Shown here in pieces: positions 17,450 through 26,008 of a stretch of 43,065 bases of DNA (position 1 is its first letter; the number at the start of each line of letters is the position of its first letter). The position numbers were made by a program, and so were the translations under genes. The notes under the pieces are model-generated. The model saw only the letters and a program-made list of their open reading frames with translations. It did not search any database and was not told the origin of the DNA. Location: assembly GCA_949283235.1 (NCBI GenBank), contig CASDRY010000014.1, positions 1-43,065 of the forward strand. Reading direction: 5' to 3'. The DNA is from an uncultured Spirochaetales bacterium. Lineage in GTDB: Bacteria; Spirochaetota; Spirochaetia; Sphaerochaetales; Sphaerochaetaceae.

Positions 17450-17477
17450 AATATCATATTCTTTCCATGCTAGTCAA
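17450..17477 (-). promoter_or_regulatory. Probable nifJ leader promoter
   Basis: -35 TTGACT (17477-17472), 16-base spacer, -10 GATATT (17455-17450); an overlapping TATTTA at 18 bases (17453-17448) is an alternative. The start point would fall at the hairpin 17447-17430. Confidence 0.5.
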
Positions 17478-17489
17478 CATATGCAGAAA

Positions 17490-17524
17490 GGAAATGCCAT
17501 CCCCACGAAGAAGACGGCATTTCC
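17490..17524 (-). terminator. Terminator of the surface-protein operon
   Basis: GGAAATGCC (17524-17516) and GGCATTTCC (17498-17490) form a perfect 9-bp stem in the minus-strand transcript, followed by TTTC. It lies 19 nt beyond the stop of the last operon gene and close to the nifJ -35 box. Confidence 0.65.
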
Positions 17525-17542
17525 AGAATAACGGCGAGAATC

Positions 17543-18130
17543 TCAGCCGATATTGAACAGGGCGACAACCGAGAATCTTGTGGACTCCCACATAGGATTG
17601 AATATTCCCCCGATATCTCCATCGCCAAAACCTGCCTGGCCAGGAAGAAGCGCATTTGCTCCAACGCTGAGGAAGCCAAGGTTAACAGTCAGTCCAAGCC
17701 TGTATACGAGCTTTGAATGCTGGAATGCATCTCCTGCACTCTCCATAGGAAGACCATTCATAGTCCAGATTTTGCTGTCTCCTCCAGCATACTGGAAATC
17801 GAACTGGGTACCAGCTCCGACTGCAATATCAAGAATACCTCCTATCGGAATATTCACATTGACAGTAGGAATAGCTGCAATACTGACACTTCCCTTTGAA
17901 CCGAAACCAAGTGTCGCAGGAATATCTATACTCAGATATTTCAGCGGATTGATACGAACATCAGCTCCGAATGAAAAATTGTTGATACCCCACATATCAT
18001 CCGTGTTTTCCATCTCGACAACAGTCCGGTTGTAAGACACTAATGGACCAAGCTGAAAGAAAGGTGCCGCAGCCAACCCTGCCGGAATAAGAATCAGTGC
18101 AATCAGCACCACCACGAATCTTCTTCTCAT
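17543..18130 (-). CDS. Small outer-membrane beta-barrel-like protein
   Basis: A 195-residue exported protein: signal peptide to about residue 21 (GLAAAPFF), then glycine-rich alternating strands (LSIDIPATLGFGSKGSVSIAAIPTVNVNIPIGGILDIAVGAGTQF) and a C-terminal strand RFSVVALFNIG, which suggests an outer-membrane beta barrel of about eight strands. No family name can be given. It is the last gene of the operon, 87 nt after the LPP20-like gene, and may have its own promoter in that gap (TTGTGT, 18 bases, AATAAT). A hairpin sits one base before its GGAGG. A terminator follows. Confidence 0.7.
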   Translation of the reverse strand: MRRRFVVVLIALILIPAGLAAAPFFQLGPLVSYNRTVVEMENTDDMWGINNFSFGADVRINPLKYLSIDIPATLGFGSKGSVSIAAIPTVNVNIPIGGILDIAVGAGTQFDFQYAGGDSKIWTMNGLPMESAGDAFQHSKLVYRLGLTVNLGFLSVGANALLPGQAGFGDGDIGGIFNPMWESTRFSVVALFNIG

Positions 18131-18142
18131 TTAAAACCTCCA

Positions 18143-18158
18143 TGGCATAAGAATGCCA
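18143..18158 (-). promoter_or_regulatory. Leader hairpin abutting a Shine-Dalgarno
   Basis: TGGCAT, loop TCTT, ATGCCA: a 6-bp stem ending one base before the GGAGG of the beta-barrel gene at 18130. Same arrangement as at 10571-10585 and 30830-30845. Confidence 0.45.
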
Positions 18159-18217
18159 AAAATATCTCTCTCATCCGCCTACATTATTGCATACGAATAC
18201 AGCTGTACACAAAATGA

Positions 18218-18895
18218 TTATTCAAGCTCATACCCCAAAGCTACGAGCGCAGAGGCGACAGCATCTCCGAGAGCCTCTGGGGAAATCGAGGCCTGGATAT
18301 TCTCAATTGCTCCAGCTTCCCTGTTATAGTACTCATCAACCGCGGCCTTAACAGCAGCAGTTCCTTCATCCTGAGCTTCGTCAGCTGCGAGCTCAGCAAT
18401 AAGGGAAAGATACTTTTCCTGAAGAACAAGCTTGTCCTTTTCAAGCTTATTCAGATATTGATTCGCTTCAAACTCATATGTCTCATCGAGATCTTTCACT
18501 CTCACAGAGACAATAGTCCAGACTCTTCCATCAGGAGCTGTCCAGCTCTGTTCTGTCTTTATACCCCTGATTGAAATGCTTACAGTCTGAACTGTTATCT
18601 GCTCATAAGCATCAAGCACGGACCCCTCAGTATCATTTGAATATGTTGAAACCGCATCATTCATCATAACCTGCAGCTTTCTGGAAAGATCTGCCCTGGC
18701 GTTCGCATCGGATGCAGTCCTGCTATTCTGAGGGTTGGAAAGCTTTGCAGATCCTACACCATAAATATACTTGCTGCTTTGCGGCACTTCCGTTGTCCAG
18801 ACAGGAGACCCATCTTCATTTTTCTTCGTAATATCAGTTTCAGTAGCACATGAGAAGAGCAAAACAATAAGAAGCACCACTGCGATATGCTTCAT
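18218..18895 (-). CDS. LPP20-family lipoprotein
   Basis: A 225-residue lipoprotein: MKHIAVVLLIVLLFSC with C16 the lipidation site. The body resembles the LPP20 family: PVWTTEVPQSSKYIYGVGSAKLSNPQNSRTASDANARADLSRKLQV, then a region ending TAPDGRVWTIVSVRV. It is a paralogue of the lipoprotein encoded at 19670-20278 in the same operon (shared W...YG/AVG.AK.SN.QNS, YTNDT/YSNDT and WxxxDGxVxxxxSxxV pattern). The start is the ATG at 18895 because GAGGAGG precedes it, although the frame stays open 35 codons upstream. Membrane-anchored, probably periplasmic or surface; function unknown. Confidence 0.85.
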   Translation of the reverse strand: MKHIAVVLLIVLLFSCATETDITKKNEDGSPVWTTEVPQSSKYIYGVGSAKLSNPQNSRTASDANARADLSRKLQVMMNDAVSTYSNDTEGSVLDAYEQITVQTVSISIRGIKTEQSWTAPDGRVWTIVSVRVKDLDETYEFEANQYLNKLEKDKLVLQEKYLSLIAELAADEAQDEGTAAVKAAVDEYYNREAGAIENIQASISPEALGDAVASALVALGYELE

Positions 18896-18905
18896 ACAAC
18901 CTCCT

Positions 18906-19670
18906 CTACAGCCTCGCGCCAACAAGCGCGCTGTATGTACGAGCAGTGGCATCATAGTAATATGCGAGAACAGTAAACCCCTCGAGGATATTGTATCCAA
19001 TCTGATAGGAGTAAACTGTCATATCATCTGTATCCATCATCGATTCCTCATTAACAGCAATGATGGAATTCTGATGATTCAGAACAAGATTTACCTCCCC
19101 TTCATATGCGGCTGCGTTGATAGAATCCTGAATGTAATAGTATTCCCCCACGGTTCCCACTGCAAAAACATATCCGGGAATCTCTATTCCTTTCGTGATC
19201 CATGACGGATCATGATTCCATGAAAGTCTTTCTGCATTTCCATATCTTATAAAAGCAACTGCTCCGACATCGCCACCATACCAGATGAGATTCTCAATCT
19301 CCATGCCAGCCATGACATCATCAAGAACTTCCTGACTATAGACTCCGGATGAATAAACCTTGAACCTATCTATATCACGGCGAGTATCTGTAACCATATC
19401 CAGATCAGCCCTCATTCTGAGGCTCTGGGCAACCGCGGCCATCGTGCAGGCATTCTCCAGTGCTTTCCTATATGCAGTCTCCTGATCAGTATATGGACCG
19501 GAGATACCCATATAGACACTACCCTCATACTCTTCATAATCACTGAAGACAGAGTTGAATTCCGCACTACCTGACGCTGCAGCCAAAAATGGACTCTGCG
19601 GTGAAAACACCGCAAAGCCCAGAAGAATCAATATTGCAATTGCTTTTCGAGATACAGATCCTGCCATCAT
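18906..19670 (-). CDS. Exported protein with LPP20-like domain
   Basis: A 254-residue exported protein with a signal peptide to about residue 32 (FLAAASGS). The segment YMGISGPYTDQETAYRKALENACTMAAVAQSLRM resembles the start of the LPP20 domains encoded by its operon neighbours. The second half (WITKGIEIPGYVFAVGTVGEYYYIQDSINAAAYEGEVNLVLNHQ) repeats a similar pattern, so two related domains are likely. Its ATG overlaps the preceding stop (TAATG), so translation is coupled; the next lipoprotein gene follows 10 nt later. Function unknown, but co-occurrence with LPP20 lipoproteins suggests a shared envelope complex. Confidence 0.75.
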   Translation of the reverse strand: MMAGSVSRKAIAILILLGFAVFSPQSPFLAAASGSAEFNSVFSDYEEYEGSVYMGISGPYTDQETAYRKALENACTMAAVAQSLRMRADLDMVTDTRRDIDRFKVYSSGVYSQEVLDDVMAGMEIENLIWYGGDVGAVAFIRYGNAERLSWNHDPSWITKGIEIPGYVFAVGTVGEYYYIQDSINAAAYEGEVNLVLNHQNSIIAVNEESMMDTDDMTVYSYQIGYNILEGFTVLAYYYDATARTYSALVGARL

Positions 19671-20278
19671 TACTCAGTTACGCTGACAGAACCAAAATAC
19701 TTATCAATTGTAGCATTCATCATTTCATTAGCTTCTGCAGCAGCCTCGTTCTTTACGAACTGGGACTGGCCAACTGCATCGCTTGCTGCACCATACATCT
19801 GGCTAGCAACATTCTCAACAGGAATGCTCATGAGGATATAAACACCACCCTCAGCATCGATCCACATATCTTCCTGCTTTGTTCCAGAAAGAAGTGCCTG
19901 TGCTCTCTGCTTTGCTACAGCTTCGAAAGCATCCATAGCCTGTCTGTTCATATCGCTGCCAGCATCGTTTGTATATGTAGTGATGATTTCATCAACAGCT
20001 GTCATAACCCATTCAGCAATGACATTCCTTGCCTCAGCCTGTGCTCTCTTCATTGAGTTCATCTGGTTGGACATCTTTGCATAACCAACTGCAAAGTGAA
20101 CATCCTGAGTGGACTGATCGCTGAAAACCCAATCCGGCATCGGAACTCCATTCATTCCAAGAACCTGGCCGACCTGTGCCGCAGCAGTCTGATTAGTAGT
20201 CTCCGCAGCTGGCTCTGTTGAAGCACAACCTGCAAGGACCAAGATAGCAGCAAGTGCTGCAATAACAAGTTTTTTCAT
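19670..20278 (-). CDS. LPP20-family lipoprotein
   Basis: A 202-residue lipoprotein: MKKLVIAALAAILVLAGC, lipidated at C18, followed by a Thr/Ala-rich linker. The LPP20-like domain runs from about 45 (PMPDWVFSDQSTQDVHFAVGYAKMSNQMNSMKRAQAEARNVIAEWV) to about 160 (MWIDAEGGVYILMSIPVENV). The same domain occurs in Helicobacter LPP20 and in spirochaete lipoproteins. It is 11 nt after the upstream lipoprotein gene and coupled to the downstream gene. Paralogue of the gene at 18218-18895. Envelope-located; function unknown. Confidence 0.85.
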   Translation of the reverse strand: MKKLVIAALAAILVLAGCASTEPAAETTNQTAAAQVGQVLGMNGVPMPDWVFSDQSTQDVHFAVGYAKMSNQMNSMKRAQAEARNVIAEWVMTAVDEIITTYTNDAGSDMNRQAMDAFEAVAKQRAQALLSGTKQEDMWIDAEGGVYILMSIPVENVASQMYGAASDAVGQSQFVKNEAAAEANEMMNATIDKYFGSVSVTE

Positions 20279-20289
20279 CTCTATCTCCT

Positions 20290-21642
20290 TTAATTTCTGA
20301 CCTCAAACGTGCCACTGGCAGCTGTTAGATTGTATCCATCGTTATCATATCCATAGAGGGTTACTGTATAAGTTCCTGCAGCCTCTGGAATGAATGAGAA
20401 CTTACCGCTCTTTGTAAATGGCTCTGTTGCACCATCCCAGCCAGAGGAAACCGTTCCATTTGCAGCATCTCCCACATTGTTAATCCATGTGCTTCCATTT
20501 GCCACGAGCTTACCGCTTGGATCGAATATTCCGATCATTACATTGCTGAAACCATCCTCTGCGGAGAAAGCTTCCATAGAAGCATCTACATAAACCTTTG
20601 TTCCTACGAGAGCACCAGCTGCCATATTGCCATTTGTCGCAGCATAGACTGCTGTGAATGAACACATGGATCCAGAGTAATCCTCGATTGGATAATAAAC
20701 ATCTGTGTAGTAGATATTCGAATCAGTGAGATCTGTGATGAATACTCTCAGCTGTACATCCTCTCCGTTCGCATACTCCTCAGCTTCCATGATGTCGGAA
20801 TCGACAAGGACATAGTATGTGATGTCACGGCTGCTTGAAGATGTCGTATACTCCATCGATGGAACAACTGTCTCATCATCAAATGAAACTGTCAGATACT
20901 GTGCATAATTCTGAGGGATAATCGTAATCTGGTAATCATGAGAAGTAAGGTTAAGTGAATCATACTCAAAACCTGTTCTCTCAAGAGAACCTGGAACAAA
21001 ACCTCTAACCTCAAGATTACTTGGAGCAGAAAGGTTGACCATCACTTCGTCAGAGACAGGATTATAAAGCCTTGTCATCTCGTCTGCAGCCATCTCGATT
21101 GCGTTATCAAGGCCAGAGACACTGACTGTGAGAGTAATAAGCTTTGTATATTCTGCCGCATAACCTTCGCGGATAAGCTCAAATGTAAGCGCGGTCGAAC
21201 CAATCGGGGAATCGTTTCTGACAGCGAACTGAAGCTCCTCATATGGAGTAACAAGAGTTGTCACAGTTCCTTCATTGACTATTCCACGGCTCTCAATGAA
21301 CTCTGTTGTAACATCTGGATAATAAGATCCAAGGTAATCAAGATATGCAGTATCGTATGTAGCAACTACCCAGATATCATTATCTACACCATAGTCATAT
21401 CTGAGATTTCTGATGAAGCTCTCCATCTCATTGCTATCAAGAGTGATATTAACAACAGATCCAACGAATGCATCCACTGAACCCGGAACATCACCCTGAA
21501 GAGTTGCTTCATTTCCACCTGTCTCTACAGTTGCTGTGATATCATACGCATCGAAAGCATCTGCCAGATCTGAAAAGAGCGAGCATGATGCAAGAAGCAG
21601 AACTGCTGCTAATACTGCAGCAATATTGATAAGTTTTTTCAT
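20290..21642 (-). CDS. Large lipoprotein with Ig-like C-terminal region
   Basis: A 450-residue lipoprotein with lipobox LLASC (C20). The body is rich in beta structure with Thr, Ser and Val. The C-terminal 90 residues (SGKFSFIPEAAGTYTVTLYGYDNDGYNLTAASGTFEVRN) resemble an Ig/PKD-like domain, often found in cell-surface proteins. The central part has no match I recognise. I use the ATG at 21642 because GGAGG lies 5 nt before it; the frame can be opened 4 codons earlier only at a TTG that overlaps the Shine-Dalgarno. It is 15 nt after the NPCBM-type gene in the same operon. Probably surface- or periplasm-exposed. Confidence 0.75.
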   Translation of the reverse strand: MKKLINIAAVLAAVLLLASCSLFSDLADAFDAYDITATVETGGNEATLQGDVPGSVDAFVGSVVNITLDSNEMESFIRNLRYDYGVDNDIWVVATYDTAYLDYLGSYYPDVTTEFIESRGIVNEGTVTTLVTPYEELQFAVRNDSPIGSTALTFELIREGYAAEYTKLITLTVSVSGLDNAIEMAADEMTRLYNPVSDEVMVNLSAPSNLEVRGFVPGSLERTGFEYDSLNLTSHDYQITIIPQNYAQYLTVSFDDETVVPSMEYTTSSSSRDITYYVLVDSDIMEAEEYANGEDVQLRVFITDLTDSNIYYTDVYYPIEDYSGSMCSFTAVYAATNGNMAAGALVGTKVYVDASMEAFSAEDGFSNVMIGIFDPSGKLVANGSTWINNVGDAANGTVSSGWDGATEPFTKSGKFSFIPEAAGTYTVTLYGYDNDGYNLTAASGTFEVRN

Positions 21643-21657
21643 TCTTTCCTCCAAGCC

Positions 21658-22082
21658 TTATTTGAAATCAGCATTTACAATTGCCAGTTTTCCATCTGTC
21701 TCAATTTTTAGCTGTCTCTGATAATTTAGATTCACCTCTATATCCTGAGGAAAATCTCCTCCTTCAAAGTAGCAGGACTTAGCAAGCTGGCCATCAACAT
21801 AGAAATCGATTGCGTGTTCACTACCCAGCGAAACATCATCAGTAGGCCCTATTGTACAGGTGAAAACACGATAAGAATTCTTGAGGTTGAACATCATCGT
21901 GCCACGGTTGTAATAATTGGACACCCATCAGAAGTATATTCATCTCCTACCATGTAAATCGGACTCGATGGCTTGATGTCTCCTACATTCTGAACCTTGT
22001 ATGGCTTGAGAGCCACAGCTGATACAGAGAACGAAACTACAAGAAGAAGCAATGACGCTATAATCAAAACCCTGTTTTTCAT
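21658..22082 (-). pseudogene. Exported NPCBM-like protein, frameshifted
   Basis: Two overlapping frames make one protein. The first (22082 to 21894) encodes a signal peptide and ..GDIKPSSPIYMVGDEYTSDG; the second, open after a TGA near 21930, encodes NYYNRGTMMFNLKNSYRVFTCTIGPTDDVSLGSEHAIDFYVDGQLA..KQLKIET-like sequence to 21658. Joined, they match the NPCBM/NEW2 carbohydrate-binding domain. The join needs a shift of -1 (or one missing base) within about 21900-21930, where I see no slippery heptamer. Hence a frameshift mutation or a sequencing error. GGAGG precedes the ATG at 22082. A sugar-binding envelope protein if intact. Confidence 0.7.
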
Positions 22083-22121
22083 CTAAACCTCCATATTTGC
22101 AGGGAAATCCCCTATAACGAA

Positions 22122-24394
22122 TCAACCGAATGGAACCATGATTCCGACTGTACCGCCATAAAGCAGACGATCACTTAACCAGGAAGCGGAACCATAGATA
22201 GAGATACCGACTACATCGAAATCAAGGACAAGACCTGCATCAGCTCCGATATAGAATGAAGTTTCCGGTTTCTCTCCCCACACAAGGGCGCCTCCATCTG
22301 CTTTAATCGCTATGCTCAGGAAATCCAGAAGAGGATGTATCCACATAACTGAAACACTAGCCCCTAAAGCCATAGAACTGTCACCAACAACAGGAACAGG
22401 CCCAGTTGATGCAAAGCCAAACGGCATCATCATATTCACGCCCATGTAAAGGTCTGTGCCTAATGCGAACATGAAATCGAGGCTGGCTCCTAAAGCCCAG
22501 TCAAAACCAAGCGTCTTGTCAGCTGGCATGAGGTAGGAAGCATTAACTGCCCCGAAGTATTTTCCCATGCTGAAAAGGGACCTTACATTCTCTCTGGATG
22601 CTTCAGCCGTGGCTGCAGCTTCATCAGAAGATGCATATACAGGCCCATTATCCTCTTCGGCTATTTCCACCGCGTGTGATACTGTCGCTTTCTCTTCTGA
22701 AACATCACCCTTCTCTCTTACGAATCTATACTGGGAGGAGTCGATGAGATCCATTGAATCAACAGTGAAGTCGAGGATATCAACATGAGTACCATAGGAG
22801 ACTGTATTTGTCTGATTGATTCCTGCTTTAATTGCAGTCTCACCTGTATCAGAACGCCTTATCTCATAGTTATTGAAGACAATCTCATAATCCGAATTCT
22901 CTGCTGAAGCAGATACTTCGAAATTGAACATTATGTAGTAGCTAGATGGATAATTCTGAAGGATTTCCAGCCAAGCGGTTGTCTCATCGAGGAAAGCAGA
23001 GTATCCTGCCGGATCCTGTCTCTGAGAAGGAACAGCCTCACCTGTCCATCCTGAATACGGGATTGTGAAATACAGCTCTATTGTCTGATTTCCTATCGTC
23101 ACATCAGCAGAACCAATCCAGGAATTATTATTTGGTGTGAAGTATTCGATAACAGTCGAAACCTCATCATCACTACTGCTGAATGAGAAAGTCTGCCCAT
23201 CAATTAGCTCTATATAATCAAGTGTCGAATTCGTTATAGCGGAAAGCCTTCCGAAAGCTTCTGAATAGAGAGCTTCAGCAATACCTCTATAATAAACACC
23301 TTCAGAGGAATTGAATTCATTAGCCAGCATTACCCTTCTGTTGTTTCTGGCAACTTCAGTAGGAACACCACAAACCATTTCAGAAGCGCTGTATGGAGCC
23401 TTCATTCCTTCTTCGATATATGAATTAAGCTTGCTCTCATACTCGCTCTGGTTTTCATAAAGATCTGTTTCAAGAGTTCTCTTGATAGTCTGGAATGTAT
23501 TCCTGTTAGCTTCAATTCTGTTGATGATAGCAGACAGCGATAAGCCTTCTTCCTGCTGCTGGGCAATTATTTCAGGATTTATCTGAGCCTGTGAGACATA
23601 GAGATCAAACTGCTGCTGCATCTCAAGAAGCTTCATCTGATACTCATCCTGTCTCTGCTTCTGCAGTTCTTCCTGCTGCTTCTTATTGGCCTCAAGTACC
23701 TTTATCGCCTCATCAAGAGCGGCCTGATCACGGACTGAAAGAATTCCAAGTTCAGCCTGCTGCTGATAATCCATGATAGTCACATCGAGGGCATTGTTCT
23801 CTTCCATGAGGATTGATTGATACTGAGCCTCGATAGCTGCGCTAGAAGTAGGCAGAGTCTGTATCTCATATCCTGTCGGAGAGAGTACAAGAAGAACAGT
23901 CCTGTAAAGCTCATACTCGCGAAGGAGCGAGATAAGCTGAAGATATACAGCCTTCATGCTGAGTTTATCCGCTGCGTTCTCTACAGTGTCATACATTGAG
24001 ACTATTGCTGGATAGAGATCGCCAAGACGGAGCGAATACAGCTGAGCAGAGGTTTCTGGAAGTGTTGTAGTCGCCTTATATGTTCCATCATCAAGCTTCT
24101 CAACGCTTTCCTGCTGTCCTAAAAGCTCGAACGTGGAAGACTAAACGCTCATCTCATCGAAACCTGACGAGACATTTCCCTGTCCATCATCGGAATCCGA
24201 TGTATAAGTCAGCGTGGTAACACTTACTGAAAAACTTCTTATAAGGTTATTGCGGGAATCAGTTATAGCCTCTTCTTCTGTTGTGCCATAACCTGTTGCA
24301 GTTATACCCCCCCCCGAACCGTATTTTCAGCAGCTGATAAAGGGAGAATCATACAAACCAAAAGTAATAGAATCGACGCTATTCTTAATTTCAT
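22122..24394 (-). pseudogene. LPP20-like/beta-barrel surface protein, broken at a G9 tract and by an in-frame TAG
   Basis: The gene starts at ATG 24394 with a signal peptide (MKLRIASILLLLVCMILPLSAAENTV), then meets nine G (24315-24307). With nine, the frame ends at TAA; with seven or ten it would read on as GITATGYGTTEEEAITDSRNN, an LPP20-like start. A second lesion, TAG at 24143-24141, interrupts DEMSV/SSTFELL. Beyond it the frame is open for more than 660 codons: a glutamine-rich coiled coil (about 23790-23400), a beta-rich middle, and a C-terminal outer-membrane barrel (ending LLYGGTVGIMVPFG). An ATG at 23996 could start a 624-residue fragment without a signal peptide. First gene of the surface operon. 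Confidence 0.75.
24307..24315 (-). repeat. Homopolymer of nine G (coding strand)
   Basis: Nine consecutive G on the minus strand, right after the signal peptide codons of the surface-protein gene. Such tracts slip during replication and switch genes on and off; poly-G tracts with this role are known in Treponema pallidum. Nine is an out-of-frame length here; seven or ten would be in frame. Confidence 0.8.
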
Positions 24395-24422
24395 TATGTA
24401 CCCCACGGATGATATTGGACTC

Positions 24423-24452
24423 AGTCTACACTTGCCAATATAGCATAGTCAA
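24423..24452 (-). promoter_or_regulatory. Promoter of the surface-protein operon
   Basis: -35 TTGACT (24452-24447), 18-base spacer, -10 TAGACT (24428-24423), about 29 nt before the ATG at 24394. The Shine-Dalgarno is weak (GTGGGG). It would drive all seven genes down to the terminator at 17490-17524. Confidence 0.55.
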
Positions 24453-24508
24453 GGGAGAAAACAGCGTCCCTCTATGCAAGATTTTCATAATTTCGGGGTA
24501 TTTACATC

Positions 24509-24537
24509 AAAAAAAGCGGACAGCCTAGACTGCCCGC
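24509..24537 (-). terminator. gdhA terminator
   Basis: GCGGGCAG and CTGTCCGC pair (8 bp, one G-U) around TCTAGG, followed by seven T (24515-24509). Strong intrinsic terminator 15 nt after the gdhA stop, and it separates gdhA from the surface operon promoter. Confidence 0.85.
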
Positions 24538-24551
24538 AAAAAGGAGGGAAA

Positions 24552-25889
24552 TCAGAATCCTTGATCGCACATCGCATCCGCGACTTTCCGGAATCCTGCT
24601 ATGTTTGCACCCTTAACGTAATCAATATATCCACCATCTTCCCTTCCATGCGTTACGCATTCTGTATGGATGGACTTCATAATCTCTCTGAGCTTGGCAT
24701 CCACCTCTTCAGCTGGCCAGAAATAGTGCATTGCGTTCTGGCTCATTTCAAGGCCTGAAACAGCAACCCCACCTGCATTAGCAGCCTTTCCTGGCGCAAA
24801 GAGGACATGATTCCTCTTGAAGCGCTCGATAGCCTCAGCAGTGCATCCCATATTCGAAGTCTCCACGACATACTTGACTCCATTATTTATGAGGCACTCG
24901 GCATCTTCTGCACCAAGCTCATTCTGTATAGCGCAAGGGAATGCCAGATCAACAGGGACCTCCCAAGGCTTCTTTTCTGGAACAAACTCAGCATTGAAAC
25001 GGGATGCATATGGCTTCACAACATCATTGTTGCTGGCTCTGAGCTGAAGCATATATGCCCATTTCTCAGGAGTGTTTATGCCATTCTCATCGTAGATATA
25101 CCCATCAGGACCAGAGATCGTGACAACTTTCGCGCCTAGCTGTGTAGCTTTCATGACAGCACCCCATGCCACATTTCCGAATCCGGAGATAGCAATGCGT
25201 TTTCCATTCATCTCCTCTCCGTTCTCGTGCAGCATGTTGTCAGCAAAATACATCGTTCCGAAACCTGTAGCCTCAGGCCTGATTCTCGAGCCTCCCCATC
25301 CGAAGCCTTTTCCAGTCAGGACACCAGTGTTTTCAGTAACTATTCGCTTGTACTGACCATAGAGAAAGCCAATCTCCCTTCCACCTACTCCTATGTCTCC
25401 AGCAGGAACATCTGTGTCAGGCCCTATATATTTATAAAGCTCAGTCATAAATGAGCGGCAGAAGCGAAGTATCTCCCCATCGGATCTGCCCTTTGGGGAG
25501 AAATCAGAGCCACCTTTTCCACCTCCCATCGGGAGCGTCGTAAGCGCATTCTTGAATGTCTGTTCGAATCCGAGGAACTTCATCGTGCCTTCCGTAACAG
25601 AAGCATGGAATCTAAGCCCTCCCTTATATGGACCGAGCGCATTGTTGAACTGAACTCTATAACCCCTATTAACCCTTATATTTCCATCATCATCTTCCCA
25701 TTCGACTTTAAATGAGATGACTCTGTCGGGTTCGGTAATCCTTTCAAGAATCCTGTTTCTTATATATCGTGGATTGTCGTTGACTGTATCGATTACAGAT
25801 TCTACAACCTCTCTTACAGCCTGGATGAATTCCGGCTGAGCCGGATTCCTCTTCTCAATATCCTGCATGAAATCATCAAGACGATACAC
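24552..25889 (-). CDS. gdhA: NADP-type glutamate dehydrogenase
   Basis: A 445-residue cytoplasmic enzyme interconverting glutamate with 2-oxoglutarate and ammonia, of the hexameric NADP-type subfamily (usual length about 445). Visible motifs: substrate site PMGGGKGGSDFSPKG with the catalytic Lys, then FMTELYKYIGPDTDVPAGDIGVGGREIGFLYGQY, and the nucleotide fold ISGFGNVAWGAVMKA. The start is GTG at 25889 with GGAGG 5 nt upstream. It lies just after the liv operon on the same strand but has its own terminator, and probably its own promoter in the 120-nt gap (a TTGACT occurs near 25934-25929, with a weak -10). Links ammonia assimilation or amino-acid breakdown to branched-chain amino acid uptake nearby. 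Confidence 0.96.
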   Translation of the reverse strand: MYRLDDFMQDIEKRNPAQPEFIQAVREVVESVIDTVNDNPRYIRNRILERITEPDRVISFKVEWEDDDGNIRVNRGYRVQFNNALGPYKGGLRFHASVTEGTMKFLGFEQTFKNALTTLPMGGGKGGSDFSPKGRSDGEILRFCRSFMTELYKYIGPDTDVPAGDIGVGGREIGFLYGQYKRIVTENTGVLTGKGFGWGGSRIRPEATGFGTMYFADNMLHENGEEMNGKRIAISGFGNVAWGAVMKATQLGAKVVTISGPDGYIYDENGINTPEKWAYMLQLRASNNDVVKPYASRFNAEFVPEKKPWEVPVDLAFPCAIQNELGAEDAECLINNGVKYVVETSNMGCTAEAIERFKRNHVLFAPGKAANAGGVAVSGLEMSQNAMHYFWPAEEVDAKLREIMKSIHTECVTHGREDGGYIDYVKGANIAGFRKVADAMCDQGF

Positions 25890-25941
25890 ATGTACCTCCG
25901 ATTTCAGCTTAAGTCAGGGTCATGCAACAGTCAACAGAAAG

Positions 25942-25974
25942 ATACATCAGAATTTTATTACGATTCTGATGTAT
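25942..25974 (-). repeat. 12-bp inverted repeat between livF and gdhA
   Basis: ATACATCAGAAT and ATTCTGATGTAT flank a 9-base centre, a perfect dyad. In the livF transcript it would form a low-G+C hairpin followed by CTTTCTG, so it may be the liv operon terminator. As DNA it could be an operator of gdhA. Both readings fit. Confidence 0.5.
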
Positions 25975-26008
25975 ACCTCAACAATTAGAAATTTTTGTTA
26001 TGATTCAC

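Noticed and set aside
21894..21930. Programmed -1 ribosomal frameshift in the NPCBM-like gene
   Set aside because: No X XXY YYZ slippery sequence or convincing downstream structure lies in the overlap.
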